A DNA stretch of 46,374 bases from Candidatus Delongbacteria bacterium (lineage in GTDB: Bacteria; UBA4055). The translations under genes and the position numbers were made by a program. The DNA lies in NCBI GenBank assembly GCA_007124045.1, contig SLFX01000088.1, forward strand, positions 1 to 46,374, given 5' to 3'. Position 1 is the first letter of the stretch. Each line of letters opens with the position of its first letter. The notes below the pieces were generated by a model. That model did not search any database. It was not told the origin of the DNA and saw nothing but the letters and a program-made list of their open reading frames with translations. Shown piece after piece: positions 26,295-36,728 of the stretch.

Positions 26295-29200
26295 GTGATA
26301 TTGAATTCTGAATATATTTTTATAACAGACATAGGAAGCACGACCACCAAAGGTTTGCTGATCAAATACGATACAAAGAATAACCGCTACAATTTTCTGA
26401 CTCAGGCGGATGCTTATACTACTGTCGAGAAACCCTATGAGGATGTTAATTTCGGCATAATGAAGGCAGCCGAGAGGATCGAACAGAAAAGTGGTGTGAA
26501 GCTGACGGATGAAAACAGGAACCTCACCGTTCCCTATATTACAACAAGCTCGGCGGGAGGGGGACTTCAGATACTTGTGTGCGGATTGACTAAAGTTGAT
26601 ACGGGCAAAAACGCCCAGATCACAGCGATGGGTGCCGGGGGAGTTGTACTGAGAACTTTTACGATAGACGACAGACTTTCCGATTTCGACAGAGTCAGAA
26701 TGATAAGAGACCTTAGTCCCGACATGATACTGATAGCGGGAGGTTATGAGGGCGGTAACAGCTATGCAACAATGCGGCAGCTTCAGCTGATGATCATGGC
26801 CTCGCCCAGGAACCGGTTCGATAAGGATGAAAAACTGCCTCTGATATTTTGCGGCAATACAGCAATGCATAAATATGTTAACGCTATGCTGCCGGATTAT
26901 TTTATTGTTTCATGCACTGAAAATATCCGTCCGAATTACGAGACTTACAATTATGAGCCTGCTAAACAGAAAATACATGAATTATTCAAAGACAGTGTAA
27001 TGGAGCACGCTCCCGGTTACAGGAAACTGAAAAAGCAGGTTTCTTCCGGGATCGTTCCCACGCCTACAGCGGTTGAGAGGATGCTTAAGCTTTATGCCGG
27101 GAAACACAAAGAAAACATCATAGCCATTGATATGGGCGGAGCTACTACAGACATATATTCCTGGATCAAAGGTTTTTTTCACAGAACGGTTTCTGCTAAT
27201 GTGGGACTGAGTTTTTCCATGGCCAATATTCTCGCAACTGTGCTTCAAAGCAAAGAATTTTCAGGTTTAAAAAGCATCCTTCCCGAAAATTATTCAGAGG
27301 ACGATGTCAAAAATTATATCAATAACAAAACTCTTAATCCGTCCTATCTTCCGAAAAGCGACCCGGAACGGTATCTTGAGCAGATATTTGCACAAATGGG
27401 ATTCGAGATCTCGTTCGATCAGCATCTTGAGATGAATTTTAATAATGAGAGGAACGATTTTTTCGACGGCGTATCAGAGATTTACGAAAAGCTTTTCAGT
27501 TTTTTCAGATCAATATTCGGCAAACACAGAAAAGATTTTTTCTCAGAAAACAGTAAATACTGCGAGGATGCATACAGCATTGATATGGAAAATCAATTCC
27601 ATCTTTCAGATATTCAGACGATAATCGGTTCAGGCGGAGTGATAGCTTATGCCAAAAGCAGAGAAGAACAGATCTTTATGCTCAATGAAGGACTAAAACC
27701 ATACGGGATAACAAAACTTGTGATAGATATGCCTTTTAAGGTCTCCCATATGGGGATACTGTCATATTCAGACCCTGCAGCGGCTCTTGAAATGTTCGAA
27801 AGGGAATGCCTCAGAACAGCCGCGATAGTTATCGCACCGGTCGGAAAAATTAAAAAAGACAGGCCGGCTGTGTATATTAAAGCTGAAGGCTCTGAAGAAA
27901 AATATCTTATGAAGGGAGGGCAGCTGCTTTATTTGAGATCAGGTGCGAAATTTGAAATAATAAGTGCAGCCCGCAACATAAAGGTTGATAAAAATAAAGT
28001 TTCTGAAATAATCGATACTGATCTTCCCGTACTTATCGACTGCAGGGGGAGAGGAAAGTATTTTAAAGGGCCGCATCTGCTTAAATCAGGCGTAAAAGAG
28101 TTTCAGTTCAATTACGGAACTTTGGTTTCAAACATACCTCTCAACAGGATCAAAACCGGCGATATTAAATACGAAGAAAAAGAGTTTACAACAAGACTTC
28201 CTCACGAAGGAGAAATACTGGTTGAGGAAGGAAATACAGTCAGGGCGGGCGACATTATCGGCAGGAACGAATCCGCCAACCGGGAATATTTTTATGTTGA
28301 TGTTGCCAATATGAGCAATGTCAGATACCGGTACACAGCAGAAGAGATCAGGCAGAGGCTGAGAATAAAAAAAGGATCCGAGGTCAAAACAGGCGATGTG
28401 ATCTTTCACGGTTATATCAACAGAGTGACTAAGGTTAGTAATGAGAGGACATACGGCAAAGATAATTTTTGCGAAAAGCTGACAGAAACGGATTTTTATG
28501 CGGTAAAAAGCGGTCTGGTTTCGGAGATTTATTATGAACTGGGACTCATCTGCTTTGAAGTCATAGAAAAAAATGAAAAAGCTGAAATTGATGTTGCATC
28601 TCCCTTCCTCATAAAGCCGAAAAACATTAAGACTTACCTTTCTGTAATTTTAGGCGATCCGATCAAAGAAAACCAGATAATATCCTCAAAAATTACCAGA
28701 GGCAGGCTGTCTGTCAAATCTCCCATAAAAGGATATGTGACCGAAATAGATACCAAGAAGGGAACAGTAACTATAGAAAACAAGCTGAAACCCTACATCA
28801 TGCGTTCATTCGTAAGCGGAAGGGTTTCGGCTGTTGAACCCGGGACAGGAGTGACAGTAACGGCAAAATGCGCAGTTCTTAACGGAGCATCCGGATTCGG
28901 AGGGGAAACTTACGGCGAGTCGGTATTTATTGAAAGAAGGGATAATTTCATAAATGAGGTTAAAATTTCCGGTAATGTCTCAAAAGAATACAAAGGCAGA
29001 ATACTTGTTTTTAGAGAGAGCATCAATTTGTCCGTTCTTGAGGCTGCACTGGAGCTTAAGGCAAATGGAGTCATCGCACCGTCTGTAAACAGCAGGGACT
29101 GGACGGCATTTTGCGGAAACGATCTTAGCATTTCATTTACAGGAGACGAGGATTTAGGATTTTCTCTCGTGCTCATAAAGGGTTTCGGAAAGATCAGCAT

Positions 29201-29321
29201 GGAAGATGATACGGCAGAACTCTTTAAACGCTATCATCTCAAAGAGATCAGCATCAACGGAAGGACTCAGATAAGAGCAGGCACGATCAGGCCGCAGATC
29301 ATTTTACCCGACCAGATATAA
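26295..29321 (+). CDS. Long glutamate mutase L (MutL)-like ASKHA-fold protein with C-terminal biotinyl/lipoyl-like hammerhead segments
   Basis: FITDIGSTTTKGLLI, TTSSAGGGLQILVCGLT, IAIDMGGATTDIYS, IIGSGGVIAYA; C-terminal GEILVEEGNTVRAGDIIGRNES, SPIKGYVTEIDTKKGTVTIE. Confidence 0.8.
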   Translation: MILNSEYIFITDIGSTTTKGLLIKYDTKNNRYNFLTQADAYTTVEKPYEDVNFGIMKAAERIEQKSGVKLTDENRNLTVPYITTSSAGGGLQILVCGLTKVDTGKNAQITAMGAGGVVLRTFTIDDRLSDFDRVRMIRDLSPDMILIAGGYEGGNSYATMRQLQLMIMASPRNRFDKDEKLPLIFCGNTAMHKYVNAMLPDYFIVSCTENIRPNYETYNYEPAKQKIHELFKDSVMEHAPGYRKLKKQVSSGIVPTPTAVERMLKLYAGKHKENIIAIDMGGATTDIYSWIKGFFHRTVSANVGLSFSMANILATVLQSKEFSGLKSILPENYSEDDVKNYINNKTLNPSYLPKSDPERYLEQIFAQMGFEISFDQHLEMNFNNERNDFFDGVSEIYEKLFSFFRSIFGKHRKDFFSENSKYCEDAYSIDMENQFHLSDIQTIIGSGGVIAYAKSREEQIFMLNEGLKPYGITKLVIDMPFKVSHMGILSYSDPAAALEMFERECLRTAAIVIAPVGKIKKDRPAVYIKAEGSEEKYLMKGGQLLYLRSGAKFEIISAARNIKVDKNKVSEIIDTDLPVLIDCRGRGKYFKGPHLLKSGVKEFQFNYGTLVSNIPLNRIKTGDIKYEEKEFTTRLPHEGEILVEEGNTVRAGDIIGRNESANREYFYVDVANMSNVRYRYTAEEIRQRLRIKKGSEVKTGDVIFHGYINRVTKVSNERTYGKDNFCEKLTETDFYAVKSGLVSEIYYELGLICFEVIEKNEKAEIDVASPFLIKPKNIKTYLSVILGDPIKENQIISSKITRGRLSVKSPIKGYVTEIDTKKGTVTIENKLKPYIMRSFVSGRVSAVEPGTGVTVTAKCAVLNGASGFGGETYGESVFIERRDNFINEVKISGNVSKEYKGRILVFRESINLSVLEAALELKANGVIAPSVNSRDWTAFCGNDLSISFTGDEDLGFSLVLIKGFGKISMEDDTAELFKRYHLKEISINGRTQIRAGTIRPQIILPDQI

Positions 29322-29407
29322 GTAGTTTTTTGATTTTTATTCAGAACAAATCAGGCACTCAATAGTATAAGTGCGAAAAATAATGATCCAAGAATAAAGG
29401 AGATCCT

Positions 29408-30397
29408 ATGAATAGCGACATCAGGGAAATAACTGAAAAAGTTGAAAAGGAAAGCAGATTCCTTGATATTCTGTCAATGGAGATAAGCAAGATCATCGTC
29501 GGCCAGAAATATATGGTTGACAGGCTGCTGACAAGTTTGTTTACGGGAGGGCATGTACTTCTGGAAGGTGTTCCCGGACTGGCAAAGACCGAAACTGTCA
29601 AAACCCTGGCCAAGGCCGTGGATGTTAAATACCAGAGAATACAGTTCACTCCGGACCTTCTGCCTGCCGATCTCATCGGTACCATGATCTACAATCAGAA
29701 CACTAATAATTTTGAAACAAAAAAGGGACCTATCTTTGCGAATATAATTCTTGCGGATGAGATCAACAGGTCGCCGGCAAAAGTGCAGTCCGCACTCCTT
29801 GAGGCAATGCAGGAAAAGCATGTTACTATCGGAGAGAACACCTTTTATCTCGAAGAGCCTTTCCTCGTACTCGCCACACAAAACCCGATTGAACAGGAAG
29901 GAACTTATCCGCTGCCTGAAGCGCAGGTGGACAGGTTTATGCTCAAACTAAAGATCACTTATCCCACTCCCGCCGAGGAGCTGGAGATCATGAGAAGAGT
30001 GACGGTTCAGAAGAAGGCTGAGATAAATCCCGTGATCACACCGGAGGAGATAAAAAAAGTAAGAGGAATAGTAAGAGAGATATACATTGACGAAAAAGTT
30101 GAAAAATATATTATTGATATTGTTAATGCGACCAGAAATCCCGAAAAATACGGGTTGAAAGACATTGATTCGCTAATAGGCTACGCGGCATCTCCCAGAG
30201 CTTCAATATATCTTGTTCTTGCAGCTAAAGCTCAGGCATTCATGAAAAAGAGGGGCTTTGTTACACCGGAAGATGTGAGAGCTATCGGAATGGATGTTTT
30301 AAGGCACAGAATAGGCGTCACTTATGAAGCCGAGGCGGAAGAGATAACATCTGAGGATATTGTTAAGAGGATATTTGACACGGTCGAGATACCCTGA
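29408..30397 (+). CDS. MoxR-family AAA+ ATPase
   Basis: GGHVLLEGVPGLAKTETVKTLA, GPIFANIILADEINRSPAKVQSALLEAMQE, ATQNPIEQEGTYPLPEAQVDRF. Confidence 0.97.
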   Translation: MNSDIREITEKVEKESRFLDILSMEISKIIVGQKYMVDRLLTSLFTGGHVLLEGVPGLAKTETVKTLAKAVDVKYQRIQFTPDLLPADLIGTMIYNQNTNNFETKKGPIFANIILADEINRSPAKVQSALLEAMQEKHVTIGENTFYLEEPFLVLATQNPIEQEGTYPLPEAQVDRFMLKLKITYPTPAEELEIMRRVTVQKKAEINPVITPEEIKKVRGIVREIYIDEKVEKYIIDIVNATRNPEKYGLKDIDSLIGYAASPRASIYLVLAAKAQAFMKKRGFVTPEDVRAIGMDVLRHRIGVTYEAEAEEITSEDIVKRIFDTVEIP

Positions 30398-30400
30398 TTT

Positions 30401-31288
30401 ATGGAAGAAAGAGAAAAACAGAAGGAAATACTGAAAAAGGTCAGATTTATTGACCTCAAGACCAGAAAAGCCGTAAATGAGCTTTTCGGGGGCGAATATC
30501 ATTCGGTGTTCAAAGGAAGAGGAATGAATTTCTCCCAGGTGCGTGAGTATTCCTACGGAGACGATATCCGATCTATAGACTGGAATGTGACGGCGAGAAT
30601 GAAAAAACCTTTCGTGAAGGTTTTTGAAGAGGAGCGGGAGCTTGTTCTCATGCTTCTTGTGGATATCTCCGCAAGCGGAAATTTCGGATCCGGTGAAAAT
30701 TTTAAAAGGGAGATCGCCGCAGAAATAGCGGCACTTCTGGCTTTTTCCGCCGTCAAGAACAACGACAAAGTCGGACTGGTATTATTTTCTGATCAGGTTG
30801 AAAAATTCATCCCTCCGAAAAAAGGCAGGAGCCATGTTTTCAGGATTATAAGGGAACTTCTTTTTTTCAAACCGACATCAAAAGGAACATCGATCGAAAC
30901 AGCGCTTGAATTTCTGAATAATGTCCAGAAGAAAAAATCGATATCTTTCCTTATATCCGATTTCATGGATGAAGGTTATGAAAAAGGACTTCAGATAGTA
31001 TCCAAAAAGCATGACCTTATTGCTGTTGATCTTTATGATAAAAGGGAAAAAGAACTTCCCGAACGGGGACTATACGAATTTTATGACAATGAAACAGGAA
31101 AAAAGATACTTATTGATCTCAGCAGTAATATAAACCGCGGGATCATTGAATCGAATATAAACCGGAAGGCGGTTCGGAAGTCCAGACTGTTCAGAAAAAA
31201 CAGGATCGAAAATATCAGCATGGATATCAATCAGCCCTACATTAAACCACTTATTTCTTTTTTCAGGAAAAGGAAAACAAAAAGATGA
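30401..31288 (+). CDS. DUF58 domain protein
   Basis: FKGRGMNFSQVREYSYGDDIRSIDWNVTARMKKPFVKVFEEERELVLMLLVDISASGNFG. Confidence 0.95.
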   Translation: MEEREKQKEILKKVRFIDLKTRKAVNELFGGEYHSVFKGRGMNFSQVREYSYGDDIRSIDWNVTARMKKPFVKVFEEERELVLMLLVDISASGNFGSGENFKREIAAEIAALLAFSAVKNNDKVGLVLFSDQVEKFIPPKKGRSHVFRIIRELLFFKPTSKGTSIETALEFLNNVQKKKSISFLISDFMDEGYEKGLQIVSKKHDLIAVDLYDKREKELPERGLYEFYDNETGKKILIDLSSNINRGIIESNINRKAVRKSRLFRKNRIENISMDINQPYIKPLISFFRKRKTKR

Positions 31289-32256
31289 AGAACAGTCTTC
31301 TGTTCATATTTTTTACTGTTTTTTCTGTTTTTTCCCAGATAAGCGTAAGGCCGGACAGAACGGAACTTTTTACCGGCGGAAGACTCAGGGTCATCATAGA
31401 GATATCCTACCCGGAAAATTCCATACCGGATATGGGGAGAATAAAAAATTCGGGCGATGAGGATTTTTATCAGATCAGTTCCGTGACAACCGGAAGACAG
31501 GTTCTTGACGGACAGGTAAAGGAAACAATAATAAACGAGTATGCTGTATTTGCAGAAGAGGGTGAAAATGAATTTAAACCCATTGAGTTCGGATTCGTTC
31601 TGGAAGAAGAGCATTTTGAATTCAGCAGCGACCCGGTTAAAATAAATGTCCGTTCGATAAGCAAAGAAACAAGGGTCACTGTTACAGATTCTCTCGGAAA
31701 CCGGCAAAGTATAAGGGTCGATTCTCTGGGCGTGATCCTTCCGGTCAAAGATATCATAAGATACAGGATGTCGGTCCGTGAAAAATGGTATGCCGGAACA
31801 TTTTTCATACTTCTTGCTTTTCTTATTCTCGCAGTATGGATTTTACTTAAACGCAAAAAAAGGAAGAACGGATCTGATGAAGTAGCTGAGGAAAAGAAGA
31901 TCCCCGCTCATATCATTGCCATCGAAAATCTGAACAGGCTTAAAGAGAAAAAACTTCTGGAAAAAGGGGAATTCAAGGAATTCGCTGCCGGTCTTTCTCT
32001 GATATTCAGAAATTTTCTGGAGGACAGGTTCGATTTTCCCGGAGCAGAGATGCCGACAGAAGAGCTGAAAGCAGAAATAAAGGACAGAATAAAAGATGAT
32101 GAAACAATAAATAATTCATATAAACTTCTTGAAGTGACAGATTTTGTAAAATACGCAAAATTCATACCTCTGGAAGCAGAACTTAAATCATTTCTCGAAT
32201 TCGCTTATAAGGCTGTGGATAAACTCAGGGAAGAAACTGACGGTAAGAGTACATGA
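31285..32256 (+). CDS. BatD-like / DUF4381-like membrane protein
   Basis: Signal peptide, beta-rich N-terminus, one TM (FILLAFLILAVWILLKRKK), Bat-operon position. Confidence 0.7.
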   Translation: MKNSLLFIFFTVFSVFSQISVRPDRTELFTGGRLRVIIEISYPENSIPDMGRIKNSGDEDFYQISSVTTGRQVLDGQVKETIINEYAVFAEEGENEFKPIEFGFVLEEEHFEFSSDPVKINVRSISKETRVTVTDSLGNRQSIRVDSLGVILPVKDIIRYRMSVREKWYAGTFFILLAFLILAVWILLKRKKRKNGSDEVAEEKKIPAHIIAIENLNRLKEKKLLEKGEFKEFAAGLSLIFRNFLEDRFDFPGAEMPTEELKAEIKDRIKDDETINNSYKLLEVTDFVKYAKFIPLEAELKSFLEFAYKAVDKLREETDGKST

Positions 32257-33236
32257 TGTACAGATTCGAAGACCCCCAATATCTTTATCTTATTTTTATT
32301 CCTCTGACAGCTCTGTTATATGGATTTTTAAGGAAAAACAGCGCGCATATAAGATTCTCAGGTTCCGAAATATTCACGGGGGTAAAAAAGACTTTGAGGG
32401 TCAGACTTATAAGGCTGCCTTTCATTCTTAAAACACTCGCGGTTATATTGATGATTATTGCACTGGCGAGGCCTCAGAGTTCATCGGAAACGGAAGTTAC
32501 GATGACCGAGGGTATTGATATTATGATCAGTCTTGACATATCTACTTCTATGCTTGCTCAGGATTTTAAACCAGACAGATTAAGAGCCGCTCTTGAAATA
32601 GCAAGGGAATTTATTGCCGGAAGGACAAATGACAGGATAGGTATGGTGCTTTTTGCCGGAGAGGCATATACGCAGTCTCCTTTAACTACTGACTACAGAG
32701 TTCTCGGTGAGCTTATAGATAAGGTCAGGCTGGGAGTAATACAGGACGGGACAGCCATCGGATCGGGAATAATTACAGCAGTCAACAGGCTTAAGAACAG
32801 TGATGCTGAAAGCAGAGTGATAATACTTCTTACCGATGGTGAGAACAACATGGGGGAGATCGACCCCGTAACCGCTGCTCATGTTGCGGCAGCACTGGAT
32901 ATCAGAATTTATTCCGTAGGAATTGGAGGCAGTTACGCACCGTATCCTTTCAGGACCCCCTTCGGACAGACTGTTTTAAGAGAAGTCGAATTCAAAATAG
33001 ACGAAGAGATGCTCAAAGAGATAGCTTCGGTCACCGGAGGAAGATATTTTCAGGCTGATGACGAATCAAAACTTAGGGAAATATATGAAGAAATAGACAG
33101 TATGGAAAAGGCCGAGATCGAAGTCAATGTGTACAGAAGATTTCATGAAAAATACTATATTTTCCTGTTTCCGGGTCTCTTGATGCTTTTCGGAGCACTG
33201 ATTCTTGAAAATACTGTTCTATTGAAAAAACCATAG
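32253..33236 (+). CDS. BatA/BatB-like VWA-domain membrane protein
   Basis: IDIMISLDISTSMLAQDFKPDRL (MIDAS), LLTDGENNMGEIDP, N- and C-terminal TMs. Confidence 0.95.
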   Translation: MMYRFEDPQYLYLIFIPLTALLYGFLRKNSAHIRFSGSEIFTGVKKTLRVRLIRLPFILKTLAVILMIIALARPQSSSETEVTMTEGIDIMISLDISTSMLAQDFKPDRLRAALEIAREFIAGRTNDRIGMVLFAGEAYTQSPLTTDYRVLGELIDKVRLGVIQDGTAIGSGIITAVNRLKNSDAESRVIILLTDGENNMGEIDPVTAAHVAAALDIRIYSVGIGGSYAPYPFRTPFGQTVLREVEFKIDEEMLKEIASVTGGRYFQADDESKLREIYEEIDSMEKAEIEVNVYRRFHEKYYIFLFPGLLMLFGALILENTVLLKKP

Positions 33237-33315
33237 TTGTCATCCTGTTTAATTTCATTGTTTTTAGAGTGATTCTTATATATATTACAGCCCCGAATCA
33301 TTTAGAGGAGATACC

Positions 33316-34647
33316 TTGATAAAGAGTTTTTATATACAGACTTTCGGATGCCAGATGAATGTGTATGATTCGGATCTTGTAGCAGGTATTCTGTCAGGGT
33401 CCGGATATGTTAAGGCCTCTTCGATGGAGGATGCGGAGATAGTTCTTTTGAACACCTGCGCTATCAGGGAAAAAGCGGTTGAGAGGGTTATCAATAAATT
33501 CAGTCAGTATGCGTATATGAAAAAGGCAGGAAGAATGAAGATAGCCGGAATTCTGGGATGTATTCCCCAGCATTCTCCTGAAAGGCTGAAAAAAGAACTT
33601 CCTTTTCTTGATATTCTTGCAGGACCTGACAGTTATCACAAACTTCCCGAAATGATAGAAGCGTCACTGAAAGATAAAAAACTTCATGAGAATACCGAAC
33701 TCACCCACACTCAGAACTATGAGGAAGTTTTGCCATTCCCGGAGAACAGTTTTTCTTCATTTGTTACAATTATGCGTGGCTGCAATAATTTCTGTTCCTA
33801 TTGCGTTGTGCCTTATGTGCGTGGCAGGGAAAGAAGCAGAAGCACAGGATCCGTTCTTAAAGAAGTGCGTTCACTTGTGCAGAGAAATGTCACAGAAATC
33901 ACTCTGCTTGGTCAGAATGTAAATTCATATTATTCAAACGGGACTGATCTCGCCGCACTTCTTAACATTATATCCGGAGTTGAAGGACTAAAAAGGCTCA
34001 GGTTCGCGACATCTCATCCTAAAGATATTTCGGACGAACTTATTCATATAATGGCAAACAATCCGAAAATATGCAATCATCTTCATTTGCCTTTTCAGTC
34101 CGGAAGCGATGCGATATTAAAAAGAATGAACAGAGGGTACACCCGTGAGGAATATCTATCCAAGATCGAAAGGATAAGAAAAGCTGTACCTCAAATTGCT
34201 GTTACAACAGATGTTATTGTAGGTTTCCCCGGTGAGTCCTGTGAAGATTTTGAATATACTCTTGATCTTATGAGAAAGGCTCAATTCGACAACGCATTCA
34301 TGTTTATTTATTCTGAAAGAAACGGAACAGAAGCAAAGAAAAATTTTGTTGATGATATTCCAAGAAAAGTAAAGACCGACAGGCTGAAAAAGGTATCGGA
34401 ACTTCAGAAAAAACTTTCACTTGAACAAATGAGTCATGAAACAGGTAGAATAAGAGAGGTTTTGACTGAATCGGTCAGTAAAAAAAGAAAAGATGAACTT
34501 ATGGGCAGAACGGAACAGAACAGAACTGTTATATTTAAAAAGATCGAAGGGACGAAACCCGGGGATTATATTAATGTCAGGATCGATCGGGCGGAAGGTA
34601 TTTCGCTGTTCGGTGAACAGGTTGATAAAGGAGTTGGAGGAAAGTGA
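33316..34647 (+). CDS. miaB: tRNA-2-methylthio-N6-dimethylallyladenosine synthase
   Basis: FYIQTFGCQMNVYDSD, GCNNFCSYCVVPYVRGRERSR, LPFQSGSDAILKRMNRGYT, TRAM-like C-terminus. Confidence 0.96.
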   Translation: MIKSFYIQTFGCQMNVYDSDLVAGILSGSGYVKASSMEDAEIVLLNTCAIREKAVERVINKFSQYAYMKKAGRMKIAGILGCIPQHSPERLKKELPFLDILAGPDSYHKLPEMIEASLKDKKLHENTELTHTQNYEEVLPFPENSFSSFVTIMRGCNNFCSYCVVPYVRGRERSRSTGSVLKEVRSLVQRNVTEITLLGQNVNSYYSNGTDLAALLNIISGVEGLKRLRFATSHPKDISDELIHIMANNPKICNHLHLPFQSGSDAILKRMNRGYTREEYLSKIERIRKAVPQIAVTTDVIVGFPGESCEDFEYTLDLMRKAQFDNAFMFIYSERNGTEAKKNFVDDIPRKVKTDRLKKVSELQKKLSLEQMSHETGRIREVLTESVSKKRKDELMGRTEQNRTVIFKKIEGTKPGDYINVRIDRAEGISLFGEQVDKGVGGK

Positions 34648-35054
34648 TGTATTATGTAAAAAAAGGTGTTCAGCTCATTCTGCTTGCCGCAATAATCTGG
34701 GTGAGTGTAGAGAATTTTGGTATTACCGTTAAGGGAATGAGGGTGTTTTCGAACGAGATAATAGATGTGTCTGTTATCTTTGTGATTTTTGCATCAATGA
34801 TAATCGGCGGAATTATATCGGCTTTTTTTTCCGCTTTGAAGGAGTGGAAAAATGTTCGCGAGAACAGAAAAAAAATAAGTGAACTGAAAGGCGTGATAAA
34901 AGATCTTGAACTGAAGAATAAGGATTATCAGCTTGCAATGAATGAACTTGAGAGGCTTAAATCGGAGAATACTTCACTGAAAAGCGAGGTGGGAACGCTC
35001 AAGGAGGTAATTTCATCGACAGTCGCTTCTTCGGATAAAAAGGTAGAATACTAA
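34644..35054 (+). CDS. Small membrane protein with coiled coil (LapA/DUF1049-like)
   Basis: Two TM segments, IFASMIIGGIISAFFSALKEWKNVRENRKKISELKGVIKDLE. Confidence 0.6.
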   Translation: MMYYVKKGVQLILLAAIIWVSVENFGITVKGMRVFSNEIIDVSVIFVIFASMIIGGIISAFFSALKEWKNVRENRKKISELKGVIKDLELKNKDYQLAMNELERLKSENTSLKSEVGTLKEVISSTVASSDKKVEY

Positions 35055-35071
35055 TTCAGACGGGTCGAAAA

Positions 35072-36715
35072 ATGGATAAAATATATGACTATCTGGTTGT
35101 CGGAAGCGGAGCGGCCGGTCTGTATTTTTCCATTCTTGCATCCCGATCAGGTAAAGTTCTTCTTCTCACAAAGAACACGCTAAAGGAATCCAACACATAC
35201 TACGCTCAGGGCGGTATTGCTTCGGTCGAAAAACACACCGATTCATTTCAGCAGCACATAAAGGATACTATAAAAGCGGGAGATGAGCTCTGCAACGAAA
35301 AAGCAGTTGAAATGGTTGTCAGCGAAGGTCCGGGAATTATCAATGAGCTGATATCTATCGGGGTGAAGTTCACCAGAGACAGAAGCAAAGGGTATTACTC
35401 GCTTCACAAGGAAGGCGGTCACTCAAAAAGCAGGGTTTTTCACTTTAAAGACATAACAGGCCGTGAACTGATCAGGGCTCTGACAAAAATGGTAAGGGAA
35501 AACAGTAACATCACCATAATAGAAAATATGGCGGCTGTAGATCTTTTAACCGAACATCAGAAAGAGGACAGTTCTCTGTTTAACCCCAGGAATATAACCT
35601 GCTACGGTATTTATGCGCACGATCCTAAAACGAAAAAGATACATAAGATACTGTCAAGATCTACAATACTGGCAACAGGCGGATCGGGTCAGGTCTATCT
35701 GCACACATCGAATCCGGGAGTGGCGACCGGGGACGGTCTGGCTATGGCATTCAGGGCAGGCGCGACCGTTTCAAACCTTGAGTTTTACCAGTTCCATCCT
35801 ACCACGCTTTACACAGAAAAGGAAAAGGAGAATTCATTTCTTATATCGGAAGCGGTAAGAGGTTTCGGAGGGAATTTAAAGACGAAGGACGGCAAAAGTT
35901 TTATGCACAAATATCATCGTCTTAAATCTCTTGCCCCCAGAGACATAGTTGCAAGGGCAATTGACAGTGAGATGAAAAAGAGAGGCGATGAATTTGTATA
36001 TCTGGATATACGCAACTTTCCTGCGAACAAGATTATATCAACATTCCCCAACATATACAAAAAATGCCTTGATGAAGGGATAGATATTACGAAAGAGATG
36101 ATACCTGTTGTCCCGGCAGCTCATTACCAGTGTGGGGGAATCGAGACGGATCTTCACGGTAAAACGGACATAAAGGGTCTTTATGCTATAGGAGAAGTCG
36201 CCCAGAACGGAATGCACGGGGCAAACAGGCTGGCCTCCAATTCGCTTCTTGACGCCCTTGTCTTTGCGAAAATCAGCGCTTTATCAGTAGAAAAATATAT
36301 TTCGAGAAATGTGATTAATTTCAGTGATATTAAAGAGTGGGAGTATTATCATACGGAGAGGCCTATAGAAAAGGTCGTGGTGAGTTATCTCAGGAACACG
36401 ATCAGAAGGCTGGTGAGCGAGTTTATCGGAATAGTAAGAAGCGATGAGAGGCTTAAGATGGCGGAGAAAATGATAGATCTTCTTGCCTGGCAGGCCAGGG
36501 ATTATTACATGCAGACCGAACTGTCAAGAGAAACTGTTGAGCTGAGGAATATAGCTGATGTTGCATATCTTCTTGTCAGGTTTGCGGGATTCAGAAAAGA
36601 ATCAAGAGGACTCCATTACAATATAGATCATCCCGAAAAGGACAATATTAACTGGAAGAAAAATACAAGACTGAGAAGCAGCGGAAGAAGAAGTAAAAGC
36701 GTAATAATCAGATAA
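35072..36715 (+). CDS. nadB: L-aspartate oxidase
   Basis: YLVVGSGAAGLYFSILA, SNTYYAQGGIASV, HKEGGHSKSRVFHFKDITGRE, AAHYQCGGIETDLHGKT, HGANRLASNSLLDALVF. Confidence 0.96.
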   Translation: MDKIYDYLVVGSGAAGLYFSILASRSGKVLLLTKNTLKESNTYYAQGGIASVEKHTDSFQQHIKDTIKAGDELCNEKAVEMVVSEGPGIINELISIGVKFTRDRSKGYYSLHKEGGHSKSRVFHFKDITGRELIRALTKMVRENSNITIIENMAAVDLLTEHQKEDSSLFNPRNITCYGIYAHDPKTKKIHKILSRSTILATGGSGQVYLHTSNPGVATGDGLAMAFRAGATVSNLEFYQFHPTTLYTEKEKENSFLISEAVRGFGGNLKTKDGKSFMHKYHRLKSLAPRDIVARAIDSEMKKRGDEFVYLDIRNFPANKIISTFPNIYKKCLDEGIDITKEMIPVVPAAHYQCGGIETDLHGKTDIKGLYAIGEVAQNGMHGANRLASNSLLDALVFAKISALSVEKYISRNVINFSDIKEWEYYHTERPIEKVVVSYLRNTIRRLVSEFIGIVRSDERLKMAEKMIDLLAWQARDYYMQTELSRETVELRNIADVAYLLVRFAGFRKESRGLHYNIDHPEKDNINWKKNTRLRSSGRRSKSVIIR

Positions 36716-36728
36716 CCGGAGGTATTTT

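Noticed and set aside
26256-26870. 204-aa minus-strand ORF opposite the MutL-like gene
   Set aside because: Antisense shadow; the plus-strand protein shows clear family motifs.
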